From: Lindgomyces ingoldianus
Lineage: Eukaryota; Ascomycota; Dothideomycetes; Pleosporales; Lindgomycetaceae
Direction: 5' to 3'
Assembly (NCBI RefSeq): GCF_010093535.1
Contig: NW_022985182.1
Location: 383,785-447,784 of the forward strand
DNA length: 64,000 bases
Numbering within the stretch: the stretch's first letter is position 1; every line of letters starts with the position of its first letter. The notes beneath the pieces are model-generated. The model saw nothing but the letters and a program-made list of their open reading frames with translations. It was not told where the DNA came from and ran no database searches. Position numbers and translations under genes: made by a program. Below are positions 22,720-33,509 of this stretch, in pieces.

Positions 22720-24891
22720 TCAAGACCATCCGTCTCCCATATCCCAACGATGGGTCAGTGCTTTCGCAACCCGAGACTCTGGCTTTGGCGGTTTGTGGGT
22801 GTGAAGAAGAGTCTTTTTCATCTTCGACATTTGCTTAGAAGTGCATTTCGACGTGTCGATACTGACGGTTGGGTCCTCAAAACTCTCTGGACAGCAGCAC
22901 TCGATGCCCTTGATACAGACGCTGCTGACGACTTCTCGAATCGTGATGCGTTTCTCGGGGATTGGATGGAGCATCTTCAGTAAAAGCCGCTTGATGGGCG
23001 GGGGATTGATAAAACTGAAGAGCTTTCCGCATTTCGGTTGACCATCAGGACCATCAAAGATCTGCCCATCCGGGTGGTTAGGCAACCACTCGTCCCATCC
23101 TTTCTTGAATCTAGCGTAGTATTCGAACTCGGGTTTGGCTGCTTGCCATGGACAACCTCCAAACGTCATTGTCAAGAAGACAATAGCACAAGACCAGACA
23201 TCAAGGGGTCTTGGGTCATACTCTCCATTCTTCGCGAGCACTTCGGGAGCAATGTAGGGAAGACTACCACAGATGCCCGGCTTGGAAAGACGAACTTCGC
23301 CCATGTTCCTGCCGCATTCGCCGCCGGCTGCACGAAGGCCGGGGTGCTCTCCACTGAAGACCTCAGCAACGCCAAAGTCGGAAATCTTGAGATGGCCATC
23401 CTTATCTAGGAGTAAATTTTCCAGCTTGATGTCGCGGTGAGCAATGCCGTGACAATGCAAGTAGTCAACGCCTCGGAGGAGTTGCTTGAAGAAGCAAAGT
23501 CGATCGTTAACAGAATAGTAGCCTTCAAGGCCAGCCGCAAACAGCTTTCGTTCTACCAACGAGAAGAGCTCTCCGTAGGCGCAGAATTCCATCACATGGT
23601 TCCATCGACCCTTGTTCTTGCACAAGCGGACAGTTTCGACGATGTTTGGGTGGTGCAAGCTCTTAGCAATGCTGTATTCGGACTGGATCTTCTTGATGTA
23701 GTCGTCTTCATGTTCATCCTTTTCTCGGCCACGGAACTCCTTGACAGCGACCAATTCTTCGCCAGAGATACCTTTCCGCGCCATAATGCGGACTTCGGCT
23801 GTAGCGCCACGGCCCAAGCACTTGCCCCGCTTTCCAGGCATCAGGCTCGAGCTCTTGAATTCCTTATCCAGTTCGCAGCAATCGACGACGAATTCGTCTG
23901 GTAGACTGAGACTCAAACGGCGGGCTTTCATACCAACGCCCTCAGCGGCCGGCTTGGAGAAAGTATCGATAAGACCAACGGTTTGATCCGCGGACTGGAG
24001 CTTTGGGACTATCTCTGTGCTTGCTGAGCGCCTCCGAGCAAATCTGGAGTTCTTCTTTCCCTCTTTCCCCCCACCAGCCCATGTGATACCGGGTCTAGTT
24101 TGCTTCTCCATGCCTGCAATAGCTGTCGAGGACGATGAGTGTTTGTGACCGAGACGAGGCTTCTTCCCCGAAGATGTTTCCTCGTTGGAGATTGTGCTGG
24201 AGGGTGAGCCCGGTGATGGTGGAGAGTTTCCCTGGGAGGACTTGGGGGAGTTTCGAGCTGACAGCGAAAAGGAACTGAGCCTCCTGTATTTGGGGATGTT
24301 CAATGCGGGAGCAGAGACTTCATCCGGGCCATCTACGCCAGTCTTGACAAATACCTGTTCACTTGGGATGTTGGAGGCGCTGGGAACATCCTTGGTCGAA
24401 GGAGTCCTGTGAAGTTTATTACGCATGAATGAACCAACGCGTTTTGTGAGACCAGGCTTTTCGGGAGCTACTGTTGGGTCCATCTGCGATGTTAATTTGG
24501 TGTTCGATTGTGTCCGGGTCACCGCCGCTGCTGCTGGGGGAGGTGCGGCTTCCTTGGGTACGGCAGGTGTGGCAGGTGCGACCGAATATGGTTGTGGCAG
24601 CGATTTCGAGTGGAGGTGAGGCATGTCAGACTTTGCGGTGACGAAGACACTCTCCACGGTGCCGTCTGGTCGGAACGGATGTGAGTCGGGAGCAGTGTCG
24701 CTGGTTGGGGTTAGAGGTTCGGCGGGCTCGCTCGCGGTCTCTGTGCTCTCGTCCTCTTCGGGAATAGGAGTCTGGTATTCGACCAAGCGTGAATCCCTAT
24801 GACGGGAAAGGTCAGGCTCCGCCGCGGACTCCACCGAGTCCTTCGGGAGGTTGCTCGCCAAAGTTGGCGTTCGTAGAGCCACGGAAGGCAT
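22720..24891 (-). CDS. HAL4: Ser/Thr protein kinase, HAL4/SAT4 family
   Basis: Intronless, 723 codons from the first usable ATG (24,889-24,891). The frame is open further upstream to a GTG at 24,960 without an ATG, so a 5' exon is possible. Residues 1-350 are low-complexity Ser/Pro/Thr-rich sequence. The kinase domain lies at about 353-669: the nucleotide loop is LGRGATAEVRI, then VAVK (Lys384), HRDIKLEN (catalytic Asp487), DFG (Asp505) and an APEV motif. The C-terminus is basic. The HHPNIVETV, VMEFCAYGELF and GSLPYIAPEVL motifs match the yeast Hal4/Hal5/Npr1 group (S. pombe Oca2-like), which tunes plasma-membrane potassium and nutrient transporters and so ion tolerance. It is transcribed away from a 5.6-kb gene-free upstream region. 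The kinase class is certain; the exact orthologue is likely. Confidence 0.9.
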   Translation of the reverse strand: MPSVALRTPTLASNLPKDSVESAAEPDLSRHRDSRLVEYQTPIPEEDESTETASEPAEPLTPTSDTAPDSHPFRPDGTVESVFVTAKSDMPHLHSKSLPQPYSVAPATPAVPKEAAPPPAAAAVTRTQSNTKLTSQMDPTVAPEKPGLTKRVGSFMRNKLHRTPSTKDVPSASNIPSEQVFVKTGVDGPDEVSAPALNIPKYRRLSSFSLSARNSPKSSQGNSPPSPGSPSSTISNEETSSGKKPRLGHKHSSSSTAIAGMEKQTRPGITWAGGGKEGKKNSRFARRRSASTEIVPKLQSADQTVGLIDTFSKPAAEGVGMKARRLSLSLPDEFVVDCCELDKEFKSSSLMPGKRGKCLGRGATAEVRIMARKGISGEELVAVKEFRGREKDEHEDDYIKKIQSEYSIAKSLHHPNIVETVRLCKNKGRWNHVMEFCAYGELFSLVERKLFAAGLEGYYSVNDRLCFFKQLLRGVDYLHCHGIAHRDIKLENLLLDKDGHLKISDFGVAEVFSGEHPGLRAAGGECGRNMGEVRLSKPGICGSLPYIAPEVLAKNGEYDPRPLDVWSCAIVFLTMTFGGCPWQAAKPEFEYYARFKKGWDEWLPNHPDGQIFDGPDGQPKCGKLFSFINPPPIKRLLLKMLHPIPEKRITIREVVSSVCIKGIECCCPESFEDPTVSIDTSKCTSKQMSKMKKTLLHTHKPPKPESRVAKALTHRWDMGDGWS

Positions 24892-27800
24892 GGCAATATT
24901 CTGGGCGGTGTCGAAGAATGGTACAGTGATTGCGATCGGCGTCGGCTCCAGCCAATTCACAAGTTGGGACCGGTGTTCAGCGGCAGTAGATTGGGTCGGC
25001 TAGTACTTAAATATGTGGTAGATGCCGTGACCATGAAAGCACTGTGCAACTACGCTCTCTGGAGCGAGCTTGGCTGGTGATAGGAGGATTCAAGAGAGGA
25101 GCAAGAGAAGAAGGACAGGGCGGGAACGGTTTTAGAGAAGTTGGAGGAGGCTGTTAATCGCAGAAGAGCCATGCGAGGACCATACAGAGGGATTGAGCGG
25201 CAGTAGATTTGGCGGCGACGTGCTGGGGGAATGCACGGTGGTGTTGAGCGGCGTGCAGCGCGATTGATGGTGGGGAGTACAGGGTATTTGGATGGTGGCA
25301 GCCAGCAGCCAGGGCACCGAAGCCCAGTGACGAAATGTCGGGAACGAGGTGCCGAAGCAGCGAGGGGCGAGGGGAGGGAATAACGGCGAGATGAGCGATC
25401 CCTGAATCTTAAGGCGCCAACGGCAACAATAAGAATTATCAAGGGCTGGCTTGGGGGGGGGGAGGGGGAACCCGGTGGCGGCTATTCAACAACACGCTTT
25501 CCTGTGTGCTGCAGCAGAGGCCGCCGGACGGCGACGTTTTAACAATCAAGCTCGCTGGACGAGGCTGGCGTCGGTGTGCGGGCGACAAAGCCAAGCGCTC
25601 AAGGGCTGCACCCCACCCCAAGAGTGCGTCAAATTCTCGTGCAGATGTGCAGACGATCGGATCCAGGAGCAAATGCGGTGGAGAGTAAGATAAAGAAACT
25701 GGGTCGCCTTGAGCCAGGGCCCCGACGCTCTGTACGCCCCGGTCTCTGACACCTACCGCACTTGCTCCTCGCTCGCCTGAGCGCCGCATCGACGTCGAAT
25801 AGTGAGAAAAGTCGTGCGCAGTGTTCCCGGATTTCCCGATGTGGCCATGTCCGCCAATGAGGTACGGAGTCTAGCGATGGAACCCACCGCACACAACACG
25901 GCTCTGCGACGTGGACAGCATCTCGCGGCCGTAATTTACTGCTGCAACTGCGGCAGCGGCTCTCTATTCTGGGATCCTCCCCCAGCCCTGCATGTCCCTT
26001 GGCCTTGGTGAGATCACGCCAAAAATGCGGCATTATTCTGGCGACTCAGGCGTCGTTGGCGTTCCCCTACAAAATACCTCAACCGCCCTCCATCACAACC
26101 TCTGCAGCTCCTCGCCTTATTCCTCTGATTAGCCAGGCACTTGGTCGACGCGCGACGAACTGCAGTGCTTCTCTGCCGACGTCTCCCGCAACGACACGAG
26201 CAAGGGGTAAGCCAACGGGCAATCGCCGCCTCAAGATGCCGCTTCCAGACGAGCGCGAAGCGACACAGAATTCCTGCCATGCATTCCTGCTGCACTCCAC
26301 CCACCTCCAAGGCTTGTTTGAAGCTCTGGAGCAATCTGAGCTAGGTGCCCTGGGTCAACGCTTTGCCGCTCTTCGCGCCATTGGGCAGGGTGGAGTGGGG
26401 GTTCACGTCGCCTGCTTCAGCGTCTTTCATGATAAAGTTCTCTCACCTCCAAATTTAAGCATCGCCAGCCGCCTGTGTGCTAGCAGCCAGCCGTTGCTCT
26501 ACCATATGTCACTGCTGAACTGCGGACTGCAACGAACACCCTCAGCCCTCCCACATTTGATCCATGTATCGATCCAGCTACCCGCATTTGCTGGCAAGCC
26601 CTCGGCGTCCGAGGTAACAACCCCACAGGATCTTGCTACACGACCCCGCAATAATGGAGGCGGGCCTAAACTGGCATTCTCATCCTCGGACTTGTCCGAC
26701 TCTCCATTTCAGACGACCTGTGAAGCTTCGGACGAGTATTCCTTGTTGCCCGTTGTCCATCTTGTTTTCATTTTCAAGACTTCTCAGAGCCGTCCGTCCT
26801 GCAAAACGACGTAGTGCAACGACCGTTGACCAGTTCTATAATTATTACCATTAATGGTTCGCTATATTCTCGCTCCAGCATTGGTTAGTATCGAACCCGG
26901 TGACCTCCTGCATTCGGTCCCCGCAGGATCGTCAAGTCTGCAATTCCTACGACAACACTTCCACACGCATTCACGGTGCATTGCCTCGTACATTTTCAGA
27001 CTCAAACGGCATTGTCACACAGCAATTCTCCCCGACTCGCTAAATCATTGAAGCTTGAATAATCCGACGCTGTGGAAATTCACCAGCAGTTCAAGCGGTG
27101 AGTCTGACGTCTCCGTATCTCACAGCTCACGACGCTGGGCCAATGGTTCACGATTGAATTCTCCCCGTGGCTTCCCCCACAGTCACAAACAGCAGCACCT
27201 GCAGTAGTGGAGAGCTTCTTTTGGCTGCCTTTGGCCTTTTAATGAATAATGCTGCAAAGCATGTTGAGCCCATCGACCCATGACTCCATGGAAGAAGTGG
27301 TCCGAGCGCGCATATCCGTGGGGGGCGTCGGGGCAAGCTGACTGCATCTATCCTGAAAATGCAGCAGCCGGCGACTTCGGACTGCCCAGGTGTGTTGCAA
27401 CCCACGTGAGCGTTTACCCTTCAGAGTGTTCCAATGGCACAGCCAAGAGCCTCATCATGCTGTGCATCGTTGCTCTTCTCACTCCTTGCCTCACCTTTTG
27501 CTTCGGGCCCCGACTCTCAGCTTCCTGCCATATTCTAGTACGTCGCTTTTGAATGTTCATACATCTGTAAAGAAAACACTTGGCCCGGAAACACCAAGAC
27601 GGCTTGTATCGATTGCGCTGCCGGCTTGTCTCATGAGCAATCTCCATCCCTCCTCCTTTTCTCGATGTGTCGTGGTCTTCAGCAAGACTGGTTACATTAC
27701 ATGCCGCCTATTGACTTGGCGTCTCGGCCTTCCAACCACGGTGATCATGCATGAGCAATCCTCATGGATCTTCAACGGACACACATATCCAAGACTGGCC

Positions 27801-30465
27801 TGTTCAACATCCAAGACTTTTCAACATGCAAGTCAAACGTCAATTGTCTTGGTGATCGCCGTTACCCTCAACTTCATGTTTCCACACTCTCCGTGGCCTC
27901 GACCTGTTTTACAGAAATGAACATTGCGGGTACTCCTGAACTTGGCAATTCTCCTTGATGAACTCTAAATTTTGCTGCAGTCTTCCGTTGCACCGCGCTT
28001 GGCAGACTGATCACCACCAAGGACGGAATTTCTTGGCTCTTCTCTTCCTTTTTTCTTAGCCCATTTCCGCGCTTGGCAAGCTCATTTTCAGTAGTGAAAT
28101 CATCCTTCGCTTTAGATCGACCTCATCAATACTCTTGCAGTCATTCTAATAATCCTGATTTCAAGTCGGGAGTGCACTGCAGTGTTTCGCACGATTCCCG
28201 ACGCTCAGGCAGAGCACTTGGCCATGAAACACCCGCCGCTTGGCGCAGACAGCTCACCGAGGGCACGCATTGGATTACGAAGCCGGCTCGGAAACTCAGG
28301 CTAGGAACCTTTGCACGGGTGCCTAACCCTATGGGCTACATTGGGTGAAATGCTTCTGAATGGTGCGAGCAAGCAATATCCCAATTCCTTACTCTCATTG
28401 CCACCTCAACTCGGAACCTGATTTAGTTGGCTGCCATTCTGGGTACGCAAGCCGATTCCCGACGCACAGTGGAAGACCTTCTCATTTGGACGAAGAAATC
28501 TTCTGTCCCGTACATTGTCAGCATCCCGCACGAAGTGAGAAAGCCTCGAGGGACAAGAATCCTGCATACTAGAATCAAAAGCTAGCCGCATTAACTCAAC
28601 GTACTACATCCACCAACCTATCCCTCCGTCTCACGACGCACTTAGAAATAGAACAGGCAGACACAAGGAAGGTACCAGAACACCATGCCAAGGCCTTCAC
28701 ACTCGTCGCACACATAACGGCCAAGAACCCTGGGATGCACACAGCGGCCCGGTGCTCGATGCGTCTCTCCCGCCGGGAGTGAGACTACAAGTCCTTCTCT
28801 TAGCTACGCGGCACCTTGTACCTCCGCTGGAAGGGAGAAACGTTTCTGTCTTCAAAACACTACCGCGGTATGGTAACGGGCATGGCGGACTTGGCGAGGC
28901 TTGTCCGTAACCTCCCGGCACCCTCAGGGTTCAATTCACGCCTGCGCACGGAATCATGGCCGGACACGCCCACCAGTTTCGGCCTCTGGATCTCGATCTG
29001 GATCGTCATGCTTACGGACCAGAACCAACATCGTATCTCTTTGCTGCGGGAAAGGCTGAAACAAATGCACGATCGACGCCTTGTCGATGGATGCCCAGAG
29101 CAGGCTGCATATGCGCCTATGCGGAGCTCTGCTCAGTTTACGAATCTAAAGTTTCAAGGATTTAGACACATTTCTGGCTTTGACTTAGTGTATGCACTGC
29201 ACCGCAATACAGCTTGCTAACAGCAGGCCTAATCTCGAAACTTAAGTTAGAGTAGTTGCACAATCCTAAACCCTCCATCCCCCTTCACCTCACTTTCGTC
29301 CGAATTCTCGGGATGCGAAGACAACTTGCCTCGGGATCAAGGTAGATAGATTGTCAAAGACTTGTAAGAGGTTTTTTGAGTAATTGACGGTTGGTATGTG
29401 GAGGTGCCGCGGAAGGCAGAATGGCACGACAGCACGTCAGGCGCTTCATGTATAACAGGTAATAGCGTCATATCATACGGTAGAATAGTGCCACGCAAAG
29501 CATGGTCGGTAGTCTTTGTGTGTTTCCACCTGAACGAGATGAGGAGGGGATTCGGATTCGGATTCAAAGTCAGAGTCCTTGATGGAGAATTTGTTTGGGA
29601 CTCTTACCTCTTTTTTTTTTCCCCTCACCTATTTACAGAGTTGAAGATACATATTTGCATCAAGTCTTCAGGAGTAAGTTCCACACGGATTCAGATTCAC
29701 AAATAGGGGATCCCTTCCGCTCACCTCCTTTCCTTCTTTCTTTCCCCTTAACATAGCAGGATCCACTCCAGGTTTCACCGACGAAAGGTGTTGAGATTGG
29801 CCGATCATTCGCAGCCCTTGAGTCCCCCACCCCACCTTGTTTTACATCCTTTTTCCGCGACCAGAAATGTATTAATAGAAGGTAACCCCACTCCTGATGC
29901 TTGTAAGAGTCCAGTCATCCTATATTGCGACGTCATCCTTCAGCTGCCTGTCATTCGCTATCAAGTATGCATATCTTAGAAGAATGTGTTTTGTTGATTA
30001 GTGGTTGTTCCAGATCGTGCTTGTTTGAAGGATTCTGTGGTTTGGGGTTTGCTGTAACGGTAGCATTAGTAGCAGCAAGGAGTGAGAATATTTCATAGAA
30101 CAACAGCCTTACGATAAGGCAAGAAAAGTACAGATTCTCACTCAGTTAAGCAAAAGGAGGCCTAGCATAGTAATGTAGATACGTATTTTCGTGATGATGC
30201 TATACTTCAGAGAGAGACAATTATGCGCATGAAAACAATCCCCCGACCTTTAGAAAACACAAAGAACTCCTACTGCTGACGCCCCTTTGTGTCATGCCAT
30301 GTCATGTCATATCATGTCAGTTCTGAAAACTCACGCCGCTGTCTCTATCCCCAAATATACACACGAATGCAATGTACTTTCCCCTTAGTCCTTCTTGTTC
30401 CTTTCCCTCTTATACTACCGCCTCAATGTAGAAGAACGTCCTCACATTAACCCCACCTCACCCCA
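24892..30465. other. Long gene-free upstream region (5.6 kb)
   Basis: Between the 5' end of the HAL4-type kinase and the 3' end of haspin. The largest frame (271 codons plus, 25,999-26,814) has no motif and a composition unlike the real genes here. A G-run at 25,453-25,468 (ten Gs, A, five Gs) could form a quadruplex. No tRNA passes: a D-arm-like TGGTTAGTAT near 26,884 lacks a T-arm partner. The left 1-2 kb probably holds the kinase promoter and 5' leader; the rest is unexplained. About 30,295-30,320 has short ATGTCAT direct repeats. Confidence 0.45.
25453..25468 (+). repeat. G-run, possible quadruplex
   Basis: Ten consecutive Gs, one A and five Gs, about 560 bases upstream of the HAL4-type kinase start. 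It is a length-variable homopolymer and a candidate G-quadruplex; any role is unknown. Confidence 0.6.
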
Positions 30466-32586
30466 TCAACCACTCCCAACCACATCCCCCATATCCACCC
30501 ACCCCTTCTGAATCGCTAACACCACCAACTCGCCCACACTCCCCAAACACTCCGGCTTCCCCAATACACACGGTTCAATCCGGTTCGCCACCCTCTGCAA
30601 AATTCGCTCCAGTTTCACGGCTTTCTTATGCACAAGACTCGCCACTGACGCGCTGCTCGCATCAATGTTAACGTTTTTGATAAGACGAACCGTGTCTATA
30701 GCAGACGGCAAGTTATCATTGATATGTTGCAGGAGTTTATACAAAATGAAATGAATCCAGACAAGATTTGTCTTCGGGTGAAACTGTTTCCAGATATCTT
30801 TTGGAGGCTCAGATCCACCCCTACCCTCACTTGTCTTTCTGGGTATCTTTCTGGGGTTCTTCCTAGGTGAACAGCGGGGGGTCTCAAAGGAGTATTCTTC
30901 CAGCTCCTCGATGTCGTTCTTATCGTTAGAGAGGGGGTCTTCGACTTGGACGGTTGGGTCGTCGTAGAAAGCTATGGAGCGCATGTAACGGTATATTTCA
31001 TACTGATATTCTTCCGACGCGTCGGCGGAGAAGATGCTGACATCTTTGTTAAGGTCGAAGTATGCAACTGAGGGCCCTGGAAAAGATTCTTCGTCAGAGC
31101 TAGATCTTGATAGCGAAGAACAACGGGATGATAATGATGACGATGAGCCTGGGCGACGGATATGGGGTTCAGCTGTGTTTATGATGTCGGCACGAGAGAG
31201 CGTATAATCGATGACGGTGGTTTCAAGGCTGGTGAAGCCTAGTTTCCTCTTCAATGGATTCTTGACGACGGGTGATGAGATGTCGTCGATAGACTGCGAT
31301 GACCGGATACAGACATTTTCTAAGTGCAAATCTCGGTGTTCGAATCGACACCCCTCTTCTGCCTTAGCCACGCTCAAACAGACGCCCCAGAACACGTCCC
31401 AGACCTCCCAGATGGTGCTGATGCCTCCACGCTCCATCAACCGCTCGCAGTCCGTACCCGCGTCTTGCATCTCAACAACTGCCCATAGCTGAGTGTCATC
31501 ATAACTCGTCTTTTTACTTGGATCCGGAAACACACTCTTCTTACTCCTCGGCCGTGACCTATTCCAAGTCCTCCAGGCATTCGAAAACGACAGCGACGGT
31601 CGGCCTTTCAAGACGGTAAGCTCGCGGAAATTCGTGAAGCCAGGTATTGGGTTAAGGTTCTGGAGAAGCTGGACTTCTGATTGGATTTGGTCGACGTAAG
31701 ATTTCCATTGATCTTTCTCTTCTCGAGCGGCTTTCTCTCTCTTCTTTTCTTGAACCGCATCAGCTTTTCTTCGCGTTCGCTTTCCTTCGTCCCTGTTGCT
31801 TGGGAGAGGCGCGTCTGGGGGAGAGCGCATGGCCATTATTTTGAGGACGGATTCGCTGGGGGAGTTTGGCATAGCGCTTTTCACTGTCAGGCGGTATACT
31901 TCGCCAAAGGATGCTTCGGCGATCTTCGTGACTTCAAAGTAGGGATCTAGTTCGGAAGACCATTGCTCGAACGAGATGATCGCCCGTCTATCGCTGAGCG
32001 AGAGAAGTGGAGATACGTAGTCAGTAAAGATGTCGTTTGGGCTAGGTGCTCGATGTGGAGTCGGCAATGAACGCATTGGGTTAAGAGAAACATTCTTGGT
32101 CTCCTGTTGTACTTTTGACCTAAGTTTCTGACTGTCTATGCGCCGTGGGGTCCTTGAGGGTGACGGCATGAATGCTGGCTCATGGGAGTTTGGATCTACA
32201 AGTTCTGGCGCATCAATGACGTGACTGTTTGCCTGTGGCTCTTTCGTTTGCCTCGTTGCTGGCCTGCCTCTCTGGCCCCTTGTGCCCTTTTTCTTTGTCT
32301 CGATATTTGCGCCTTTGGTTTTCGGAGCCTTTTGTGTCTTCTCCTCGGCCTTACGAACATGCTCTACGTCGACAACGACCGGCTCATCTTGGATTGTTAA
32401 TGCCTCTAGTCGCTGCTCAACAGCATCTATTGCCACAACTACAGCCTCCTCCTTCCCCATGCTTTTACCAATGACCTTGCATTTCGGCTTATCATGCAAA
32501 AGGTCATCCTTATCCGGCGAGAGGAACTTGGCTCGACTCGCTACGGTTGCATTCGCGCGTTTGCCGTACACCGATTTCGGCGGCAT
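30466..32586 (-). CDS. haspin: Haspin-type histone H3 kinase
   Basis: Intronless, 706 codons, ATG at 32,584-32,586. Residues 1-190 are basic and low complexity (KTKGANIETKKKGTRGQRG). The atypical kinase domain follows: EASFGEVYRL at about 224-233 (glycine loop), VLKIM with Lys249, Glu304 in the C-helix, FEHRDLHLENV with catalytic Asp419, and DYTLSRAD at 460-467 in place of DFG. The DYT motif is diagnostic of haspin. The C-lobe (YFDLNKDVSIF, EYQYEIYRYMR, NLVWIHFILYKLL) also matches. Haspin phosphorylates histone H3 Thr3 and recruits the chromosomal passenger complex to centromeres. Ser-rich and acidic inserts at about 480-505 and 545-600 are larger than in animals. The last 100 codons are strongly G-rich and C-poor on the sense strand. 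High confidence. Confidence 0.93.
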   Translation of the reverse strand: MPPKSVYGKRANATVASRAKFLSPDKDDLLHDKPKCKVIGKSMGKEEAVVVAIDAVEQRLEALTIQDEPVVVDVEHVRKAEEKTQKAPKTKGANIETKKKGTRGQRGRPATRQTKEPQANSHVIDAPELVDPNSHEPAFMPSPSRTPRRIDSQKLRSKVQQETKNVSLNPMRSLPTPHRAPSPNDIFTDYVSPLLSLSDRRAIISFEQWSSELDPYFEVTKIAEASFGEVYRLTVKSAMPNSPSESVLKIMAMRSPPDAPLPSNRDEGKRTRRKADAVQEKKREKAAREEKDQWKSYVDQIQSEVQLLQNLNPIPGFTNFRELTVLKGRPSLSFSNAWRTWNRSRPRSKKSVFPDPSKKTSYDDTQLWAVVEMQDAGTDCERLMERGGISTIWEVWDVFWGVCLSVAKAEEGCRFEHRDLHLENVCIRSSQSIDDISSPVVKNPLKRKLGFTSLETTVIDYTLSRADIINTAEPHIRRPGSSSSLSSRCSSLSRSSSDEESFPGPSVAYFDLNKDVSIFSADASEEYQYEIYRYMRSIAFYDDPTVQVEDPLSNDKNDIEELEEYSFETPRCSPRKNPRKIPRKTSEGRGGSEPPKDIWKQFHPKTNLVWIHFILYKLLQHINDNLPSAIDTVRLIKNVNIDASSASVASLVHKKAVKLERILQRVANRIEPCVLGKPECLGSVGELVVLAIQKGWVDMGDVVGSG

Positions 32587-33509
32587 GGTGGTAATCGCCC
32601 CAGCGGCGGGGCATCAAGGAAGGAATGTCTTGTAGGTGTCGGCGAGGGGGGAGGCTGGAGTAGAAGCAAAAATGAGCGAGCAGTGAAGTCGAGTGAAAGT
32701 GAAGATGAGGCTCTAGAAGTGAGAAATCCGCGGAGTGAAGTGCGGGACTAGGCCTGTGCAGAGTGTTGAGATTTCCTATTAGAGACTAGCGTGATAGCGT
32801 TGTCTGGGTAACCAAAGTCCAAAGGGACCCGACGCATTGTGTCATGTATGCCTTTTGAAAATTGTTCGAGGGAAAAGTTCATACATTGTGATAAGTCGTT
32901 CGTAACCGGTCATAAGCCAGACTTCCTCCTTCGTGTGAGCTTGTTGTAGTTAATGAGCCAGTGAGCAGGCTCTTTGAACATGGCTCTACTGCGAGTGAGT
33001 CCTATCTCGCATTCATTAAGTGCGAAACCCTTTCACCATCTGCAACGAGTCTGCATTCTAGATTACCATTATCAAAGATATGCCCCACAGGATGCACTAT
33101 CCATCCCAACCCCCTCATCCCTCTCCACAGCCATACGGTATAAGAAACATATAGACATATCCCATGTCGTAATCGTGTACGTTTGAACCTCCTTTCTTGG
33201 AGCCGTCGTCAGAAACAATACCCACCTGCCCAATGGACCTGCAATGAGCAATCACCAGCCCAAAGCACGGCTGGTGGCCAGAAATCCCGGATCCAAACGC
33301 CAGGAAACGCTAGCGAAACACCATATGAGATGTGATGCTATATAAGAATAGTCCCAGTTGAAGCCATAGACCAATGTATGCCGCGCGTGAACAGTTTACA
33401 ACCTACGATGGATTTTCTCCTGTGCAAAGCCAAACGAATCTTTTACCAAATCTTAATCACCTAACAACAGGCCGCAGAAAAAAGTACGATCCTAGCCGCA
33501 GCCTAAGCA
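32587..33509. other. Haspin promoter and SSK1 3' flank
   Basis: About 920 bases between two head-to-tail minus-strand genes. The part next to 32,587 is haspin's 5' flank. Short frames under 90 codons only; no repeat or RNA gene was seen. Confidence 0.5.

Noticed and set aside
23437..23904. 155-codon plus frame
   Set aside because: Antisense shadow of the HAL4-type kinase domain.
25999..26814. 271-codon plus frame in the long gene-free region
   Set aside because: No domain, no leader-like context, opposite-strand frames of similar length, and low-information composition.
26854..26960. tRNA-like segment with TGGTTAGTAT
   Set aside because: It resembles a D-arm box, but no T-arm (GGTTCGANTCC-type) or acceptor stem pairs with it on either strand.
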